Source of the DNA: Nemophila menziesii
Lineage: Eukaryota > Streptophyta > Magnoliopsida > Boraginales > Hydrophyllaceae
Assembly: GCA_029959085.1 (NCBI GenBank)
Contig: JARWIR010000008.1
Span: 7,874,001-7,938,000 of the forward strand
Reading direction: 5' to 3'
Length of the DNA: 64,000 nucleotides
The position numbers were made by a program, and so were the translations under genes. This document shows positions 1 to 11,430 of the stretch, piece after piece. Within the stretch, counting starts at the first letter, position 1, and each line of letters begins with the position of its first letter. Under the pieces are notes generated by a model. It had not been told where the DNA came from and made no database searches. It worked only from the letters and a program-made list of their open reading frames with translations.

Positions 1-900
1 TAGGCCTATACACCAATCTTTCTTCTAAGATTAAGTCAAATATGATCTTAATTCAAACCATATATACATCTTTCTTTTAAATTTAAGCAATTACTTTTTT
101 CCCTTATGAAAATACCTTTTACATTTAATTTTATTATAATTAATATATTGTATATACATATTAATTATTTATGTTATCACCACTATAATATGTTGACAGT
201 CAACTCCGGAAGTCAACGATGATCAAATCCGGCGAGTTCTTTTTTAAATTTTTGGGACGACCACCAGTCAACTTCGGCGGTGACCGGCGGTTAACGTTGA
301 TCAACTCCGACGAGTTTTTGTTTTCTTTTTACAATTATCGAGTAAAAATTTATCACTGTAATTTTATGTGATTTTTTATTTATTTTTATTTTTCTATCTC
401 CAAAAAATTCTGCCAAATAGCTTTATCGAAACTACAACTATAATATTGTAGTTGCAGATACAACTACATTATTGTACTGTAGCTGCAGCTACAATATTGT
501 AGTTGTAGTTTTGATACAACTATTTGTCAGAATTTTTGGAACTGGGAAAATATAAAAAAAGTCAAAAAAAATCAAATATATTTTTACTAGATAAATGTAG
601 AAAAGTAAAAAAAAAAATGCATCTCGTCGGAGTTGTCTGACGTTGACCACCAGAGTTGACAAGTGGCCGCTTAATTTTTTTTCATTTTTAAAAAAGAAGC
701 TCGCCAGAATTAACTGTCCCACAGTTATGGTGATGATAAAACAAATAATTAATTTATTAATTATAACTAATTTAAATTTTAAAAAGTTATTTATATAAGA
801 ATAATGGCCTAAATTAGAAAAAAGATGTAAATGAGATTTATTATAAAAATTAAGATCATATAACCTATTTTTTTTTATTAAAGATGTGGGTTTAGACCAA
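1..900. mobile_element. Large terminal-inverted-repeat (foldback/MITE-like) element
   Basis: The two ends of this block are imperfect reverse complements. The left end (about 1-100, with TATGATCTTAATTC and ACATCTTTCTTTTAA) matches the reverse complement of about 805-898. An inner pair at about 173-310 and 620-735 also inverts (GTTATCACCAC against GGTGATGATAAAAC, and the repeated GTCAAC/GTTGAC and CCGGCGAGTT words). The centre, 425-515, holds a further palindrome built from TACAACTAC/GTAGTTGTA words. I see no transposase, so it is a non-autonomous element. The left boundary may lie before base 1. Superfamily not determined; Mutator-like is possible because of the long inverted ends. Confidence 0.6.
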
Positions 901-1594
901 AAAATAAAATTATCCCTACTTTAAATCACCTTGGGTAGGTAAGATTCAATTTTAAACTTTAACCAAAACTAATTCTAGCAGGTAATATTGACAAGACTTG
1001 AATTTCCAATCTTTTTAAACTTTGCAATTATGTTGAGTTAACATCCCATCCAAAACATTAAACCATTAAAGAAGATTCCTATAAATTTTTCTTCCACTAA
1101 TTTTTCAATTGAGTTAAGCAAATCAATCTCCATGTGTTTGATTTTAATAGTGTTAAAACACCCTTTAAATTGATTAACAAATCTTACAAAATATTCCATT
1201 TCCAACCTCCATGTGATTTTGATATCAATTGTAAGAAAAAAAAGTAAATCCTGAAAAAGTAAACGAAAATATATAAAAGTAAAGGAAAAAGGAATTCAGC
1301 AACAACCAAGTTGACATAAAGTCAACCTCAATATCTGCTGTGGCTCTATTACTACCTTAAATTTATCTTTTTGGTTTTTAGCTTTCTTCTAATACTCCAT
1401 ACAAATGGTGACCCCTCATATATCAAACACTTTTTCTTTTCTAAAAATATCATCTCAAAAATGGTGAAACAAATCTTTAAAAAATGAAAAAACTCAATCC
1501 CAGAAATCCCAAATAGAAAGTACACATAGTGATCAAGAAGAAAGAAATTTTTTATACAAAGAAAAGAAGAAAAATCAAATCTTTGAAGTTAAAG
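901..1594. other. Intergenic/5' flank of the ankyrin gene
   Basis: AT-rich, no coding sequence recognised. The last 100-200 bases are A-rich and pyrimidine-rich and presumably hold the promoter and 5' UTR of the gene that starts at 1595. I cannot point to a specific element. Confidence 0.4.
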
Positions 1595-3359
1595 ATGGAG
1601 TTAAAGTCTTTGAGTACTCTGAGATTCATAACCCAGCAATCATTATTCTCAGCCGTTCGATCAGGTGACTTTGAGGCAGTTAAAGATGTGATAGACAATG
1701 AAGGATCAGATCACCCATCAGCTTTAATGAGTTTGCAAAATGATATAGGGGAGACTGCACTTTATATAGCTGCTGAGAATAATTTCACTGAGATTTTCAG
1801 CTTCTTGCTTGTTTTTTGTGATTTGGAAACTGTTTTAATTAGGTCTAAAGCTGATTTCAATCCTTTCCATGTTGCTTCTGCTCGTGGTCACTTAGGTATG
1901 TAATATGTATCGAATATCATCACTTTTTAATCGATTATTGTGGGTACTTTAATTGATTATGTAGAGTTTGATTTGGTATATATATGTATATATCTTCAGA
2001 AATTGTACAGGAACTTTTAATGGCGTGGCCTGAGCTTTGTAAAGTATGCAACTCCTCAAACACAAGTCCACTCTATTCAGCTGCTGTACAAGATCATTTA
2101 CACATAGTAAATGCTATTTTAGATGCCGATCCATCTTCAATTTCCATATTAAGAAAAAACGGAAAAACTGCTCTTCACACAGCTGCAAGATATGACCGTA
2201 TAGATATGGTGAAATTGCTTATATATAGAGATCCATCAATCGTCTCTATTAAAGATAAAAAAGGTCAAACTGCACTTCATATGGCTGTTAAAGGTAAAAG
2301 TACTCAAGTAGTTGAAGAGTTATTAGAAGCTGATCATTCAATCTTAAATGAACGTGACAAAAAAGGTAATACAGCTATACATATCGCCACAAGAAAATGC
2401 CGTCCTCAGGTACGTAACTATGGTTTAAATCTGTACTGGATTTTTAATTTAAATATGGTTTAAATTTGTTTCAGATAGTAACGCTTCTCCTTAGCTATAA
2501 ATCAATTGATGTGAACGTTATTAATACTGAGCAACAAACAGCCATGGATTTAGCTGATAAGCTTCAATACGGAGCGTCAAGTTTAGAAATTCAAGAAGCT
2601 TTAGCAGAGTCAGGTGCTAAACATGCAAGACACGTAGGTCAAGTTGATGAAACAATGCTATTAAAACGAACCGTAAGTGATATTAAACATGAAGTTCATT
2701 CTCAACTATTACAAAACGAGAAAACACAAAGGCGAGTTTCGGGTATAGCTAAAGAACTTAAAAAAATCCATCGAGAAGCAGTTCAAAACACGATTAATTC
2801 AGTTACAGTTGTAGCTGTTTTATTTGCTTCGATAGCTTTCTTAGCTATATTCAATTTGCCTGGACTTTACGTATCTACAGGATCTGAAGCTGGAAAAGCG
2901 AATATTTCAGACAAGACGGCTTTTCGAGTGTTCTGTTTATTAAATGCAACGTCTCTGTTTATGTCTTTAGCTGTTGTTGTTGTTCAAATAACTTTAGTGG
3001 CGTGGGATACTCGTGCACAGAAAAGGGTAGTTTCGGTAGTGAATAAGTTAATGTGGGCCGCTTGTATGAGTACATGTGGGGCGTTTTTGTCTATATCTTT
3101 CGTGATTGTGGGAAAACAAAGCTCGTGGATGGCGATTTTTATTACTATATTGGGTGTACCGATACTTATTGGTACATTAGTTAGCTTGTGTTACTTTGTT
3201 TTCAGACAACATTTTGGAGTTTTTGGTAATGATTCGCAGAGACGTATTAGAAGAGGAAGTGGAAGTAAATCTTTCTCATGGTCATACTCGGCAAATCAGA
3301 ATCAGAATCATTCGGATGTTGATGATTATAACTCTGAGGAGAAAATTTATGCTTTATAG
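1595..3359 (+). CDS. Ankyrin repeat protein with C-terminal PGG membrane domain (ITN1/ANK1-like)
   Basis: Three exons: 1595-1895, 2000-2409 and 2475-3359, all with GT..AG junctions (GTATGT/TTCAG, GTACGT/TTCAG), giving 531 residues, a usual size for the family. I take the ATG at 1595 because the open frame upstream of it has no earlier ATG. The first junction rebuilds an ankyrin helix (..ARGHL-EIVQELL). About seven to eight ankyrin repeats fill residues 15-290 (GETALYIAAENN, KTALHTAARYD, QTALHMAVKG, NTAIHIATRK). A basic coiled linker (KRTVSDIKHEVHSQL) follows, then a PGG domain (Pfam PF13962) with about four transmembrane helices, including FLAIFNLPGLYV. Family members such as Arabidopsis ITN1 and ANK1 sit at the plasma membrane; ITN1 affects salt/ABA responses. 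The specific role here is inference. No frame break is seen, so it looks functional. Confidence 0.93.
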
Positions 3360-3717
3360 AAGGTGTTATTATGTTGATCTTTTGTGAAGCTCCAGGTGAA
3401 AATAGAAGGATGATGCTTGGTTGTATAAGGGATTTGCAACTACTATTATATCAAGTGTGATCTTCTTGGTTTTTTTTAAGTCAAGTTGAAATATATAGTA
3501 AGATAATATTTTAGATTACACGGATTGACTATGATCTTCTTGGTACTTATATAATATATGGTGTAGATTATTGTATATGCTATAAAAGTTCAGAATTTGG
3601 AGAATCTAATGTTGATTTAGTTTACTTTTGGATTGTTTTTGATCTATGAATTTGCCTAATGTTGGAATGTGTTAACGAATGTAAACGTTTGTTAGTAGTG
3701 TCTTCTACAATATATTT
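3360..3717. other. 3' flank of the ankyrin gene
   Basis: AT-rich sequence that should contain the 3' UTR and polyadenylation region of the ankyrin gene. The end of this block (AATATATTT at 3709-3717) is the left target-site copy of the next SINE. Confidence 0.4.
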
Positions 3718-3851
3718 TTTTGTTACATAGGAGAGCCATTTTTGGACTCCCATTTTTGGACTCTGAGACATTAACTCGGATCGAACTTGCACTATTGGAT
3801 TGGATAACTAAAGCCTGGACCAGTGAGATAATCCCAACGAGTTACTTATAT
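3718..3851 (-). mobile_element. tRNA-derived SINE
   Basis: Read on the minus strand it has a Pol III box A (about 3830-3817, TATCTCACTGGTCC) and box B (about 3787-3778, AGTTCGATCC), and ends in a short A-rich tail, seen as T's at 3714-3721. It is flanked by AATATATTT at 3709-3717 and 3852-3860, a short target-site duplication. Its body (GAGAGCCAnTTTTGG..) matches the SINE at 30140-30261, so the two belong to one family; this copy is the more diverged. Confidence 0.65.
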
Positions 3852-4008
3852 AATATATTTGAATTCTTAGAAACCCCTTGGCTCGAAAATGGCAATTTAT
3901 CATTATCATATATCTTTTTAAATCAACTAATTAGAAGCTTCGCCTTGAAAGGGGAAGGCGGCAAATCATTAAGAGGTACAATAATTATAAGAAAGATTGG
4001 GAGAAATT

Positions 4009-4898
4009 TGTTTAGAATGTGGACTCATTGATCACATAGCTAGAGATTGTACATCGGAGCAAAAATTAAAGGCAAACCTTTGACTTTGGATACACGGAGT
4101 GCTTCCGGTGTATTTGGAAAAACAACCAATGAGTCTAAAGGACTCGGAGAAGAAAGAAAGGGGTAAGACAAAGTCACAATCGAGTTAAACTCAATCAGAT
4201 AAAGCTGGAACAATAAACGAGGAAGGAAATTCAAAAAAGGAAATGACGTCAATGAATAGTGAGGCGGGTCAATTCACGTTCAGAGTGGGGGGCTCAAGAG
4301 TAATTTCAAATGAAAAAGAAAAAAAGGCGGATAGTAAGGCCCAAAACAAAAGCCCAAAAGCATTGGATATTTTAAAATACCAAGCCGAACCATAAAATTT
4401 GTCCATATTATCCCAAGCCCAACTACACTACTATTCGGTGGATAGGAGTCCAACATGATTACGCTGAACACAATAATAACCCCACCCGCAACAACACCAT
4501 CCCCAAATTAAAACCCTAAAACCAACACGCACAATGAATCTTCAGAAATCAACTCCATCAAACTTATTCGAGAAGGGCCAATCTTCACACCATACCCACC
4601 AAAACATATTCACTGTTAAGTAACACAAATCAAAAGATGAAAACAAATAGGATAACATGTGTATTGAGGAGCTAAAAACACCACAAGCTCCGATCATTTG
4701 GTTGGATAAAAACGAAGAATCGATGATGATAACAACTTTGAGAGTTAAGGCTACAAGGTGAAGGCGAGCACTAGTGCTAAGCAACACCGAGGGTCATATG
4801 AACGCTATAAAACACTATGGTCCAAAAGAAGGAACTTGAAGAAGGAAACTAAAGGTGATTGCGGGGTTGAGCCTATACAACCCCAAAGCAAACAATGA
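4009..4898 (+). pseudogene. LINE ORF1 remnant (gag-like nucleic-acid-binding protein)
   Basis: The decisive feature is a CCHC zinc knuckle at 4009-4050, spelling C-LE-C-GLID-H-IARD-C (CX2CX4HX4C). It is preceded by a W..F context typical of plant LINE ORF1 proteins. A hydrophilic, Lys/Ser-rich tail follows with several stops. The frame that ends in ..QSKQ stops at the TGA 4896-4898, which overlaps the ATG of ORF2. ORF1 proteins coat LINE RNA. Clearly decayed. Confidence 0.7.
4863..4898 (+). promoter_or_regulatory. Stem-loop plus overlapping ATGA stop/start at LINE ORF1-ORF2 junction
   Basis: GGGGTTG (4863-4869) and CAACCCC (4878-4884) form a perfect 7-bp stem with an 8-nt loop. Ten bases later comes ATGA, where the ORF1 stop TGA (4896-4898) overlaps the ORF2 start ATG (4895-4897). 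The second LINE in this window has the same layout at 24487-24522. The layout suggests coupled termination-reinitiation; that function is inference. Confidence 0.55.
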
Positions 4899-7800
4899 TA
4901 CAAATGGGTTGGAACTGTCAGGGGATTGGCACACCCTTGACAGTTCTGACATTAAACGAGGTTCTGCGCATTAATAAACCTCAAGTACTTTTTCTCTCTG
5001 AAACAAAGCATACTTTCAATAAAATAAGTGAGCTTGCGAAAAGCATAGAAATGGAATTAATTGATCATGGCGACCTTGATGGACTTGCAGGGGTTTGGCT
5101 TTGTATGCTAAAACCTGTGAAATAAAAGTAATAAGGAAAAAAGTCTAATACACTGCAAGATCACAACTGAACAAAAAAAAAAAAGTCTATACTACATTTA
5201 TTTACATAAATCCTGAGGAAAAAGAAGAAGACGAAGTACTGAAGGATATTAAAAGTTGTAAGCCCATAAACAACAAACTCGAATGGAATATTCTGGGAGA
5301 TTTTAACATGATAAGATATAATCATGAAAAATTGGGGGAAATCCAAAAAATAAAAACAAACAATGTTTTATTGAAGAACTGGAACTAAACGAATTTAAAA
5401 CATATGGTTGTGCCTACACATGGTCTAATAAAAGACATGGTAAAAAGAACATTAAACCAAAAATAGACAGATGTTGTGTAATAACAAATGGCAAAGTAGC
5501 TATAAAGATGCTTGGATGACAATACTCCCAGCTGTGGGATCTGACCACTCACTCATCATTATACACTACAAAACTAATAAGGAAATAAGGAACAAAATGT
5601 TTGTATTTGAGAAATCTTTGATAAAAAACACTGAATGTGATAAAATAGTTAAAAACCTATGGGATAATTGTAAAGACATACAAGGAAAAGGCATTCTTAG
5701 ATGTGAAAAAAACGTTATATACTCACAGGGGCACTAATTAAATATAAGAAAAAAGAAAACAAGAAAAGCAAAAAGAAATAAAAACCCTAATAAGCCAACT
5801 TGAACAACTCACTAACAGTACTGAGGAATATGATATTGAACTTTTCAATGGCATAATTAAAAGAATTGAAGAAATATAGGTGGAAGAAGAAATATATTAG
5901 AAAATTAGATCCAGGAATACATGGCTAACATTTGGTGACAAAAACACCAAATACTACCATGCTATTACCAAGTAAAGAAGAAAAAGGAATAAAATAATTA
6001 TGTTTGGAGATGTGGTCAGAAGACAAATACATAATTAAGGAAATAATAAAAAATATTATGACACAATATATCAAGAGAAGGACAGAGAGACTATGCACAC
6101 ATTATTGAAAAAATCAAAAAAATGTCACAGATGAAATAAATAAAAAAAATCTAAAGCCTCCAACTATGGAGGAAATAAAAGTCGCTGTTTGGTCCCTAGG
6201 TTTTGATAAAGCACCTGGACCAGATGGATACTCTGGTTATTTCAATAAACACCATTGGGAAATTATCAAAATGGATATACTAAGAATGATTACTGACTTT
6301 ATGTTTAATAACAGTGACCTTACCTGTATAAACCAAACCTTTATAGCATTAATCCTAAAAATAATAAATCGAAAGAACATAGGCCACTACAGGTCAATAA
6401 GCTGTTCTAATTTTATATATAAAATAATTGCGAGACTTCCTGTCCCTAGATTACAACGACTAATGCCTAACTTAGTTGAGGAAAATCAATCTGCCTTCAT
6501 ACCTGGAAGGGATATTTGTGAAAATATCCTCATTGCACATGAAGCAAGTCACTTTTTAAAGAAAAATAGAAAAAAATCACCTACTTATTATCCAGCTGTA
6601 AAGGCTGACATATCAAAGGCCTTTGAGAATGTGGAATGGGCCTTTTTACAAGATCTATTGATAAAACAAGGTTTTGATATAAAATGGGTGAATTGGATCC
6701 TAATGTGTATTACCATTGTCTCATACACTATAAACTATAATGGAACCCAACTTCCAATTGATAAACCCTCTAGGGGATTGATACAGGGGGACCCACTATC
6801 CCCCCTACTCTTCTGCCTAGTAACACAAGCTTTAACTACACTTATCCTAGAAAAAATTGAGAATAAAATAATACAAGGCATGAAAATTAATAGGAAATGC
6901 CCCACTTTATCACACATTCTTTTCGCAGACGACAACTTATTCTTTTTAAAAGAAAGTGAACAAGAATTCACTACTTTTAAAGAAACTTTAGATGAATATG
7001 GAAGAGCATCTGGGCAAAAATTTAATTTAAATAAAAATGGTGCAATGTTTAGCGCAAATACACCCAATGACGAGGGGAAAAAACTGGCCAAAATATTAAG
7101 AATGAATAAACTAAAAGACCTTGGAAACTACCTAGGATTACCCTCAAATTGGGGTAGATCCAAGGTAAAGTCTTTAAACTGGTTGTTTGACAGGGTTAAC
7201 ACAATGGTTAGCCATTGGAGTAATAAATTTCTCTCCGAGGGAGGGAAAGAAATTATGATAAAATCAGTAATACAAGCGATCCCAGTTTACATAATGCCAA
7301 TCTTCCACATTCCCCTTACCATTTGTGAAAATATTGAGTCAATAATAACAAATTTTTTGTGGGACAGTGGAGATAAAAAAAGAATACACTAGACTAATAA
7401 AAAAGAAACAAAAAAAATGAAGAAAAATGGTGGGCTCGGTTTTAAATGAATTCATATAATGAATGAAGCCTTACTAGCAAATAATGCATGGAAAATCCTT
7501 AATTCCCGTGACTCAATTCTAGAAAAACTTTACAAAGGCATATACCACCTTACCTGTAAATTTATGGAAGCTAAGAAAGGTCCATCCTGGGGATGGAACA
7601 TCATAATAAAAGTTAGAGAAACATTTTAAAATGATATAAAATAGAATGTTGGTAATGGAAATGAAATAAAAATGTGGGTGTACAACTGGCTAAAAGAAAA
7701 TAAAACTCTAAACAAACCATATGGTTCTGAAATACAATTTGTAAGTGAAATCGTTAAAATGGAACAAATGAATGGGATGAACATACAATACAAAACTTAT

Positions 7801-9029
7801 TTGGTCCTGAAATAAAGGATACTATAATGAGCATAATATTACCACATACAAACTGTAGAGATATACCACTTCGGGCTAAAGCCAAATATGGTAATCTAAC
7901 TACAAAAAGAGTGTATGCAAAAATGAAAAGTACAGAAGAAGAAAAAGAACAAATTGAAACTGACCTAACCCTAGAAGGTTCTTTCAAACCACATACAATA
8001 CTTTAGGATACAATTTGGGAGATTAAAATCCCCCCAAAGGTTATAAACTTTCTCTAGAAGGCATGTAAAATGCCCTTAGTACAGAGGAGAATAGATTTAA
8101 AAGGAAATGCGCAATAAACAATATGTGCAAAATATGTAATACTGAAAAAGAAACAATTGAACACCTAATTTTTTACTGTCACTGGGCCAGGGCAACATGG
8201 TTTGCAACTCAGATGGGCTTCCTTACAAAAAATGAAAAAAATAAAAGGTTTGCAACATGGCTACTACACTTGCTTAATGACCAAAAAGAAGCAAAGAAAG
8301 TTCCCATACTTGAGAGGTCAGCCATGTTAGCTTGGCAAATCTGGAGGGAAGAAATGAATTCCTATTTGAGGTATTAAACTTGACCCAATAAAAATTTCAA
8401 ATTCTTCAAAAATGGCCAGTGATGAGTACTTAAGTGTGGTAAACAAAACCAGTGACCCTGAGGCCATAATTATTTTACAAAATGACCTCCAAGACAAATC
8501 AAAACAACTTAAAGATACTATTATGAAAACAAAAAATAATCTAACAAACTCTCGCAAGATTCTTAATAATGTGGATGCATGATATATTAAAGAAACTAAA
8601 CAATCCAGTTATGGATACATAATGAGAAATGTGGAAAGAAAAATGATACATGGAGGAGCAAGGAGTTTTGTAGCTGAATCACCAGAAGAAGCAGAGGCAA
8701 TTGAAGAGAGAGAAGCAACCTTTGAAGCTCTTCATCACACAAATTCCGATGTGTTTATTCTTAGTGATTGTAAAGGCTTTGTAAACTGTTTAGACAATAG
8801 AAAAACACCTAGGAATAGGAGAATTATAAATGTTTATTCTGATATATGTAATATGGTGCAAAACCAACATATTCAATTCCTTTATATCCCAAGGAGACTG
8901 AACTCTTGCGCTGATTGGATTGCCAAACAACAACTCCATGGCTTACTATTTGGTGATTGGATGCTTGATGCACCCTTCCAATTAGCTTCCCTTATCAACA
9001 TGGATCAGATTCCAGTTGGTAATGGTTGA
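4895..9029 (+). pseudogene. LINE ORF2: endonuclease, reverse transcriptase, RNase H (broken)
   Basis: The polyprotein copies LINE RNA by target-primed reverse transcription. The endonuclease starts WNCQGIGTPLT at 4895, has LSETKH (the metal-binding ETK), GDFN near 5295 and SDHSLII near 5540. The RT at 6166-7392 is an open block of 408 codons with ISKAFENVEW, GLIQGDPLSPLLF and the catalytic FADD in ILFADDNLFFL at about 6920. A zf-RVT Cys/His segment (CKICNTEKETIEHL) is at about 8123-8230, and an RNase H tail (DVFILSDCKGF..RRLNSCADWIAKQ) at 8622-9029. Stops interrupt the region 5125-6160 and 7390-8620. The RT block has kept its motifs, so decay is probably recent relative to other LINEs here. 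Confidence 0.9.
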
Positions 9030-9110
9030 TTTTTGTTTCTTCTTGCCCTTGTATCAGTGCCTTTCCAGGCCTAGTATCTTTTTTATGAAATTATGTTTAA
9101 CTAAAAAAAA

Positions 9111-9914
9111 TATATATCTTTTTGAATTTTATAATAATCTAAGTAAATATTATATTGAAAAATATATTTTATAATTACTAGATTCAACCAACTAAATTAT
9201 AAATATCAATTTAACTAAAAACCAACATATATTTTAATATACCTTAGAATTTTTTCGTATATGTATGATCTTATTTTATGGAAATTAATAGATTTATAAA
9301 ATTATCATTCATTTATGGTTAAAAAACCGTAAAAAGGTTTAATAGATGGTTAAGACCGTCAGGTTAGGGGTTTTAATAAAATAAATTGTTATGATTTTTT
9401 ATATTTTTGCAAAAATTCAAACCGTTGTCATCCCTACTCCTGTCCCTTTCATAAAGCAAATTTCCATTTTTCTTACAAGTGCATAATCATTACCATTAAG
9501 AAAATCAGTTAATTTTCATGTATGGATTTAAACAACCACCTAACTAATGATATTAAAAATAAGATAGTACCTTAATAAAATATGGATCTATAGTTAATAC
9601 CTCTGACCCTTGTGTTTACACAAAAGTAAAAGGATCAGATTGTGTTATCTTTTTGTCGATATGTGTGACATGCTTATCTTTGGTACTTTTATTCATGAGA
9701 CTAAATACTTCTAACCTTTTAATTGTGATATAAAAGATATGGGGGAACTGAGGTGATACTAAGGGTAAAAAAATATTAGAGGTAGTAATGGTATGTCTCG
9801 TAGTTAATTTCATATGTAGAAAATATATTGAAATTGTTTTACTTTTTGTTGTTGTAGTGTCTAGTAAAACTCCTTATAATTTTAGTATTTATGCGTGTAA
9901 AACTGTGGAAGTGG
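9111..9914. other. AT-rich intergenic stretch
   Basis: No coding sequence or RNA gene recognised. It may be the eroded upstream part of the Copia fragment that becomes readable near 9915. Confidence 0.4.
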
Positions 9915-10096
9915 CGTGACCCATAATGAATATGCTAAATTATAGGAAGTGTGATGGTCTTAATGAAATATACTCAATCATATTTCGCCTATGCTGTAAA
10001 TATACTCGGTCTCTATACTCACAAACCCAAGTAGTGACCAATGAAGTATTCTTTGTCACTTATTAAAAGTACCTAAGAGGTAATATTGATATAGGT

Positions 10097-10564
10097 ATGC
10101 ACTTCAAAAAGTTTCTTGCAGTTCTGGAAGGATTTTGTGATGCAAATTGGGCCCTAGATAATGATGAAGTAAGCTCTACTGCTGGCTATGCGTTCTTATT
10201 ACAAGGAAGCGCTATATCATTGAATTCCTTTAAACAAACTTGTATAGCACGATCCTCCATTGAGTCTGAGTTCATAGTACTCAGACTCAATGGAGAGTTG
10301 ATAGGGAAAGAAGCTAAGTGGTTGAGAAGTCTCATACTGGATGTGTCAATATGTGATGAAATTTTGACACCCATATGTATACATTGTGATTCGCAAGAAA
10401 CAATTCGAGTTGCTCATAATCGCGTCCACAATGGAAACTTGATATATATTTGCATCAGACATGGTGCGGTAAAATAGTTACCAAAGAATGATATGATACC
10501 CTTGGAGTATGTACGATCAGGGAAGGATCCAACAAATCCATTTACTAAAGGCTCAACCAGGAGA
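10097..10564 (+). pseudogene. Copia RNase H / pol C-terminus remnant
   Basis: Open for 126 codons, then a TAG at 10475-10477, after which the same product continues with small breaks (LPKNDMIPLEYVRSGK). It degrades the RNA strand of the RNA-DNA hybrid during reverse transcription. Acidic residues of the active site (D in FCDANW, E in ESEF, D in HCDSQ) are retained. One odd insertion (LRLNGELIGKEAKW) lies after the ESEF motif. Confidence 0.75.
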
Positions 10565-10685
10565 GTAATCTTGGAAACGTCGAGGGGGATGAGGCAAGAT
10601 CCCATTGATGAGTCCATATGATGCACTATCTTCTGATCCATATGGAGTAAAATGTGAAAACATGAAGCATATTAACCCTTAATCA

Positions 10686-11095
10686 ATTCATAACCATTAG
10701 TGGTTGTCCTATTGAGAAGGACTTGATAAATTCACTAATGGGGTTGAGGCTAATTTCTATTAAAAGAGTTTAAGGATGAGTTTATAACTCTTAATTAATT
10801 AATAGCCATCAGTGGTGGTCCTATTGAGAAGGACTTGATGAATTCACTGATGGGGTTGATGAATATTTCTCTTGAAAGAGCCTAAGGTCTAAGGATGAGT
10901 TTATAACTCTCAATGAATTCATAACCATTAAAAATGGCCCTATCAAGAAGGACTTGATGAATTTATCGATGACATTGAGTTACATTTTCACAATATGTTT
11001 CAAGGAGACTTCCTTAATGATCAATTTCTGAATTCATATCCTGTAGTGGTGGTCCTACTGAAATTTAATTGATGAATTTACGAAACACATGATGA
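10686..11095 (+). repeat. Degenerate tandem repeat in Copia 3' UTR
   Basis: A unit of roughly 115 bases recurs at about 10690, 10803, 10921 and 11037. Its core reads ATAACCAT..AGTGGT..GTCCTATTGAGAAGG, then ACTTGATGAATTC and GGGGTTGA. Units have drifted apart. It lies between pol and the polypurine tract, so it belongs to the non-coding tail of the Copia fragment. Confidence 0.7.
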
Positions 11096-11430
11096 GGCTG
11101 ACTGTATTTCTCTTAATGATCTCAAATTCGAGAGGGGTCGGCTAATATGGGTAAAAATTCTTGGAGATCACCTATGTGTAAGAAAGAGTGATAATCAAGT
11201 AATTTGTAAATACTAGTGGGTAGAGTATATGTTGTGAGGGTCTGGAGCGAAGACCGTCAAGTTCAAGAGTATATTCACTTCAAGGTATCTGGCGGTTGTC
11301 TCACTTCACTACGTGTCAATTCAAATAGAAATATATTTCCATTTAAGTACAATTCAGGCAACGCTAGTATGCACAAAAACATGTTCACCTTTTTAACTAG
11401 AGCGTGAGTGGGGGATTGTTGGAAATTAAA

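Larger units (their letters stand above)
3880..9110 (+). mobile_element. L1-type LINE, near full length but dead
   Basis: Non-LTR retrotransposon with, in order, an ORF1 zinc knuckle (4009-4050), ORF1/ORF2 junction (4863-4898), apurinic endonuclease (4895-5737), reverse transcriptase (6166-7392), zf-RVT region (about 8000-8370), RNase H (8622-9029) and a 3' UTR ending in a short A-run at 9103-9110. Many stops and frameshifts split every domain except the RT block, so it is no longer autonomous. The 5' boundary is approximate, since the RNA-binding part of ORF1 is not recognisable. It lies just after a SINE. Confidence 0.9.
9915..11430 (+). mobile_element. Copia retrotransposon 3' fragment (RNase H, 3' UTR, PPT, LTR start)
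   Basis: A decayed pol C-terminus is readable from about 9915 (..YAKIIGSVM, ..FAYAVNILGLYTH) through an open block 10097-10477 with RNase H motifs (LEGFCDANWA, STAGYAFLL, CIARSSIESEF, ICIHCDSQETI) to LEYVRSGKDPTNPFTKG near 10500-10560. This RNase H subtype (DANW, ARSxxESEF) marks a Ty1/Copia element. Downstream come internal repeats (10686-11090), then the purine tract GTGGGGGAT at 11408-11416 directly followed by TGTTGG, the expected start of a 3' LTR at 11417. The LTR itself is lost; antisense LINE sequence begins within about 20 bases. The 5' two-thirds is missing. Confidence 0.8.

Noticed and set aside
6735..7091. Antisense 118-codon ORF opposite the LINE RT
   Set aside because: Shadow of the RT frame, which has clear motifs.
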